26,413 nt of DNA from an uncultured Porphyromonadaceae bacterium (lineage in GTDB: Bacteria; Bacteroidota; Bacteroidia; Bacteroidales; UBA11471), in the NCBI GenBank assembly GCA_900547555.1, contig URHG01000038.1:1-26413 (forward strand), read 5' to 3'. Position numbers and translations under genes: made by a program. The notes beneath the pieces were generated by a model, which was not told where the DNA came from, searched no databases, and saw nothing but the letters and a program-made list of their open reading frames with translations. Positions 23,570-26,413 of the stretch are shown piece after piece (positions within the stretch are counted from its first letter, which is position 1; each line of letters opens with the position of its first letter).

Positions 23570-23753
23570 ATTGTTACAGGTTTCTTGTATTTGCTTGAAA
23601 GGTATGGACGAAAAATGTCAGCCCATTTATTGAGGAAATGAGTATATGCTTATAGCAATGTTTTCTTTTAGGTAGGGAGGCGTACTATTTATAGGAAGTG
23701 TCGCGTTAGCGGAGTGACGAATTTCCGCCATAGTGCTGCGATGTGTATGAGAT

Positions 23754-24800
23754 TTATATGTGTTTGGAGTATATGTTTTTGAGGGGTTTTCCAAAGAGCA
23801 AAAACGCTCCTATTCGTGATTTGTAAATCAGTTTGATGATGTATACACAGACGATTAAAACGATGATTGATATGAGTGGTGAGACTATAAAATTGAAAAG
23901 AAAAAAATTCAAGTTGTCAAAGTTTAAGTATCGGGCAAGAAATGTTTCCAGTATGAAAGATTGAAGTATGTATATTCCTAATGTGTATTGTCCCCATGAG
24001 CTGCATGTTTGGAGTAATTTGGATTTTATATTCTGACCGAACGTTTTTTGAAATAAAGCAATAAAAGTCAGACCGCCGGTAATTCCTATGATGATACGAT
24101 AGAGGTGTTTATAAGAGAATTCGGCAATAGAATATATGTCCATGTTTGTTAATGCTGTCCGTAAACTGGGTTTTTGCCAAAAAGTTTCGTCCCAAAAACA
24201 AAGTAAAACGATAAAAAGTACGATGAGTATAAAGTAGAAATGTTGGATCGTTCGTGTAAATTTTGCGGAATTTTTTAATTCCACTCCGATTAAAAATGCC
24301 GGAAACATTAAAGGTACTTGATAGTAGGGGATTAGTTGGCTGATAAATAGGGCTATGACAATCCATATAGGTTTTCTCAGCTTGCAATTGTAACCGCAGT
24401 GTGCAATGATATAACAAATAAAACAACTTTTTAGAAACCAAAATCCATATATTAAGGAGGATGTGAGGGTATTTATGAAAAGTTGGTTTGTCCTTGTAGA
24501 GGCAATGATTGTAAAAATTATGGTCCATGATACACATGGAAGGAGAAGCTGTCGGCTCTTTTTTGTTATCAATTCTGTAAAACGCAACTTCATAGATGAT
24601 GCCGAGAAATATCCTGAGATCATCATAAAAAGAGGCATGTGAAACGAGTATATATATCGATAAACAGGTTCGTCTGAATATTGGCTGGATAAAAAATATT
24701 GAATACAATGCCCCTACAGAACGAGGAAAATTGCGAAAAGTTTCAGTACGTCAAAATATGGTAAACGTGTTCCGTCCGATTGTGATGATATATTATCCAT
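23754..24800 (-). pseudogene. Acyltransferase-3 family membrane protein interrupted by one amber codon
   Basis: The frame runs from an ATG at 24800 to the stop at 23754 (348 residues) with a single in-frame TAG at codon 29 (minus-strand bases 24716-24714). Before it the protein reads PYFDVLKLFAIFLVL; after it come GHCIQYFL and YSFHMPLFMMISGYFS, the family's N-terminal pattern. In relatives a Trp commonly sits just before this Gly-His, so a TGG to TAG change is the simple explanation. The conserved His31 lies after the stop. No other frameshift or stop is seen; the rest shows about ten membrane segments. Known: this family transfers acyl groups to surface sugars such as lipopolysaccharide or capsule. 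Downstream reinitiation at Met55 would lose that His. The stretch is visibly AT-rich, suggesting transfer. No promoter found. Confidence 0.85.
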
Positions 24801-25170
24801 GATATATATTTTTGAGGTGTAAAATTAAATATTAGATTTTAGAATAAGTCGATTTATAAATGTTTTTTAAATAAAAACTATATTTGGAACGCTTCATGCC
24901 ATATCGGAAAATTGTTTTTGTATGAGGATATGGTCGTTCGAAATATGTCTTATGCGAAAATTTTCTATCAATTAGCTCGGCTTTTACTCTTATGCCGTTT
25001 TATGAATAAAAATTTTAACCATAAAATTTTTTTTTAGTGGATATTATGATATATCTTTGCTCCGCTTTTTCAATCGTATATGATTGTTTTTTATTGCTTT
25101 TGCATGAGTTTATTAGGATAGAGGAGTTGGATTATAATAAGAAGAATGATTTAATAGAGGGGAAAGTTTT
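24801..25170. other. AT-rich intergenic stretch, 370 bp
   Basis: It contains no convincing gene. The sequence is strongly AT-rich with homopolymer runs. It separates the divergent acyltransferase and LRR genes. A perfect -7 box for the LRR gene lies at 25052-25059. A second TATATTTG at 24879-24886 has no matching upstream element. Confidence 0.6.
25052..25059 (+). promoter_or_regulatory. Candidate -7 element for the LRR gene
   Basis: TATCTTTG is a full match to TAnnTTTG. It lies 111 bp upstream of the ATG, which implies a long leader. Only a T run (25029-25035) is found at the -33 distance. Confidence 0.5.
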
Positions 25171-25917
25171 ATGAGGATAGAACAGATAAAAGGTTTTTGC
25201 GTACTATTGGGATTGTGGTGCATGGCATGCAGTGTTGCCGCTTATGACTTTAAGAGTAATGGTATTTATTATAGGGTTACGTCGTTGACCGATTCGACGG
25301 TGTGTGTGGTTCGCGGCAACACCGAGTATTCCGGGCATGTCGTCGTGCCGTCGTATGTAGAGTACAATACCCGTAAGTTGAGTGTCGTTGCCATTGCTGA
25401 TCATGCATTCAGCGATTGTAAGGGACTTTTATCTGTTACGATTCCCGGTAGTGTTGTGTCTGTTGGAAATTATGCTTTTGATAATTGCCGCTCTTTAAAG
25501 ACGGTCATTATAGAAGATGGTAAGACTGAATTGTTATTGGGTTACAATTACTATTACAGCGGTGTCGGGGGAGGAGAAGGCCTTTTTCATGATTCTCCCC
25601 TGGATACGCTTTATTTAGGACGTAATATCGATTATCGGCCCGGACTTAATTATGGAAATTCGCCTTTTAATCATAGCGAGTCTTTGTCGGTTCTGACTAT
25701 CGGTCGGTATGTTTCACAGATACCCGACGGTATGTTTCATGGGTGCACTTCGCTCGTTAAAGTTATCGTATTGAGTGATGAGCCGTTTGTTTTATCCCCT
25801 TCTGTTTTTTCGCAGAATGCTTATGTCAACGGTAGTTTGTGTGTTTCGGCATCGTCGGTGGAACTTTTCGATAAGGCAGATGTGTGGAAAAATTTTTTCC
25901 GCATAGAAGGTATGTAA
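25171..25917 (+). CDS. Secreted BspA-like leucine-rich repeat protein
   Basis: A 248-residue protein with a signal peptide (residues 1-24, cleavage after SVAA). The opening YDFKSNGIYYRVTSLTDSTV is the usual lead-in of Bacteroidota LRR proteins. BspA-type (LRR_5) repeats follow, visible as VVAIADHAFSDCKGLLSVTI and SVGNYAFDNCRSLKTVII, with a last unit IPDGMFHGCTSLVKVIV. The middle (about 118-165) is irregular and glycine/tyrosine-rich (YNYYYSGVGGGEG). Known: BspA-like proteins bind host matrix proteins or other bacteria in some oral species. Inferred: a secreted or surface adhesion-type protein, short for its family, with no C-terminal sorting domain visible. GAGGGGAAAG lies just before the ATG. 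Single gene with its own hairpin downstream. Confidence 0.88.
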   Translation: MRIEQIKGFCVLLGLWCMACSVAAYDFKSNGIYYRVTSLTDSTVCVVRGNTEYSGHVVVPSYVEYNTRKLSVVAIADHAFSDCKGLLSVTIPGSVVSVGNYAFDNCRSLKTVIIEDGKTELLLGYNYYYSGVGGGEGLFHDSPLDTLYLGRNIDYRPGLNYGNSPFNHSESLSVLTIGRYVSQIPDGMFHGCTSLVKVIVLSDEPFVLSPSVFSQNAYVNGSLCVSASSVELFDKADVWKNFFRIEGM

Positions 25918-25971
25918 GTTTGTTGAGGCTTATAATAAGTTTTCTGTTGTTGGGAATTTCTGTGAAAAAGT

Positions 25972-26011
25972 AAAAGCGGTTGACAAAACTCTGTCAACCG
26001 CTTTTCTATTT
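25972..26011 (+). terminator. Terminator after the LRR gene
   Basis: AAAAGCGGTTGACA (25972-25985) pairs perfectly with TGTCAACCGCTTTT (25992-26005) around a 6-base loop, with CTATTT after. It is 54 bases past the stop codon. The A-rich 5' foot also allows use on the minus strand. Confidence 0.85.
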
Positions 26012-26155
26012 AAATAATGCAGTCGATTTTTGATATAAGGGGGTATATTGGAGGTGAGAGATTTGATTTTGTTATCGACATAGACTTGCTTTTCGGTGAG
26101 TGTAAATTTTCAGACTGGCTGTTTTTGTTTTTAAGTAGTTTTTTATAAATATCTT

Positions 26156-26185
26156 TTTGGGAATTTGAATAATATTATATCTTTG
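26156..26185 (+). promoter_or_regulatory. Consensus promoter for the last gene
   Basis: TTTG at 26156-26159, an 18-base spacer and TATCTTTG at 26178-26185, 32 bp before the ATG at 26217. Confidence 0.7.
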
Positions 26186-26216
26186 CGGTGTAATAATTAT
26201 TATTAAAATCGTAGTT

Positions 26217-26413
26217 ATGATAAGGAATTTGTTTATTACGGGATTATTGTTTATAATCTCTGTCTTTACATTGTCTGCCCAGAATTACCAAGAGGTGGTT
26301 TACCTTAAAAACGGCAGCGTGATACGCGGTACAATCGTCGAACAGCAACCCAATGTTTTATTGAAAATAAAAACGGCCGATGGCAGTATTTTTGTCTACC
26401 CGATGAATGAAGT
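26217..26413 (+). CDS. Secreted protein of unknown function, 5' end only
   Basis: This frame starts at the ATG at 26217 and is still open at the window edge (65 codons seen). It begins with a signal peptide (MIRNLFITGLLFIISVFTLSAQ, cleavage after residue 21). The mature part starts NYQEVVYLKNGSVIRGTIVE and continues QQPNVLLKIKTADGSIFVYP. This 'VYLKNGSxIRGxI' lead-in is familiar from Bacteroidota secreted proteins, often followed by a small beta-barrel or a hydrophobic C-terminal domain. The function is not known and the domain after the cut cannot be seen. It has its own consensus promoter. Confidence 0.75.
   Translation, partial: MIRNLFITGLLFIISVFTLSAQNYQEVVYLKNGSVIRGTIVEQQPNVLLKIKTADGSIFVYPMNE

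Noticed and set aside
24109..24708. A 199-codon minus-strand frame overlapping the acyltransferase
   Set aside because: It is in another frame of the same strand and has no membrane-protein pattern; the acyltransferase frame matches the family on both sides of the amber codon.
24879..24886. TATATTTG as a promoter for the LRR gene
   Set aside because: No -33 element at the right distance and almost 300 bp from the start codon; the box at 25052-25059 is closer.
25080..25121. A 13-codon ORF in the LRR leader
   Set aside because: No ribosome site before it and it lies in an AT-rich leader where short ORFs are frequent.

Overview
The window reads as a chromosomal segment of a Bacteroidota bacterium, most likely order Bacteroidales (a Barnesiella/Coprobacter-like gut anaerobe would fit, but the genus is a guess). 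Three things support this. Several intergenic gaps carry the Bacteroidota sigma-70 promoter form (TTG, about 18-20 bp, TAnnTTTG). Start codons are rarely preceded by a good Shine-Dalgarno. The gene content is typical of the group: GH28, clostripain-type C11 peptidase, DUF4136 lipoprotein, BspA-like leucine-rich repeat protein and a long single-chain PurL. No tRNA, rRNA, CRISPR array, IS element or phage gene was found.

Layout. 1-1697 (+): the 3' part of a GH28-family glycosidase, then a secreted Sel1-repeat protein. 1761-2588 (-): a secreted TPR protein, convergent with the above. 2746-4884 (+): a C11 peptidase lipoprotein and an MscS-type channel in one unit. 5084-6811 (+): recJ behind a structured leader. 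6883-8891 (-): a LysE-type exporter, a DUF4136 lipoprotein and an outer-membrane barrel protein. 9077-14191 (+): purL and an unusual PurF-like phosphoribosyltransferase, ended by a long hairpin. 14308-17178 (+): two tandem Sel1-repeat proteins of 203 and 751 residues. 17458-18792 (+): gdhA with its own promoter and terminator. 19054-19581 (+): a DJ-1/PfpI-family protein. 19846-23511 (+): etfB-etfA-acyl-CoA dehydrogenase operon with a consensus promoter and a terminator. 23754-24800 (-): an acyltransferase-3 gene broken by one in-frame amber codon, in an AT-rich stretch. 25171-25917 (+): a secreted BspA-like LRR protein. 26217-end (+): the 5' end of a short-signal-peptide protein.

How the genes work together. 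PurL and the PurF-like protein are adjacent and probably co-transcribed, which places the latter in purine or PRPP-amine chemistry. EtfAB and the acyl-CoA dehydrogenase form one flavin electron-transfer module. GdhA assimilates ammonium. The remaining genes mostly concern the envelope or are repeat-protein scaffolds.

The two strongest points for follow-up are these. First, the PurF-like protein has lost its glutaminase nucleophile and the neighbouring glutamine-site motifs, yet keeps the PRPP loop and cysteines matching the [4Fe-4S] ligands. Second, the acyltransferase has a single Trp-to-amber change just before its catalytic His, with the rest of the frame intact.
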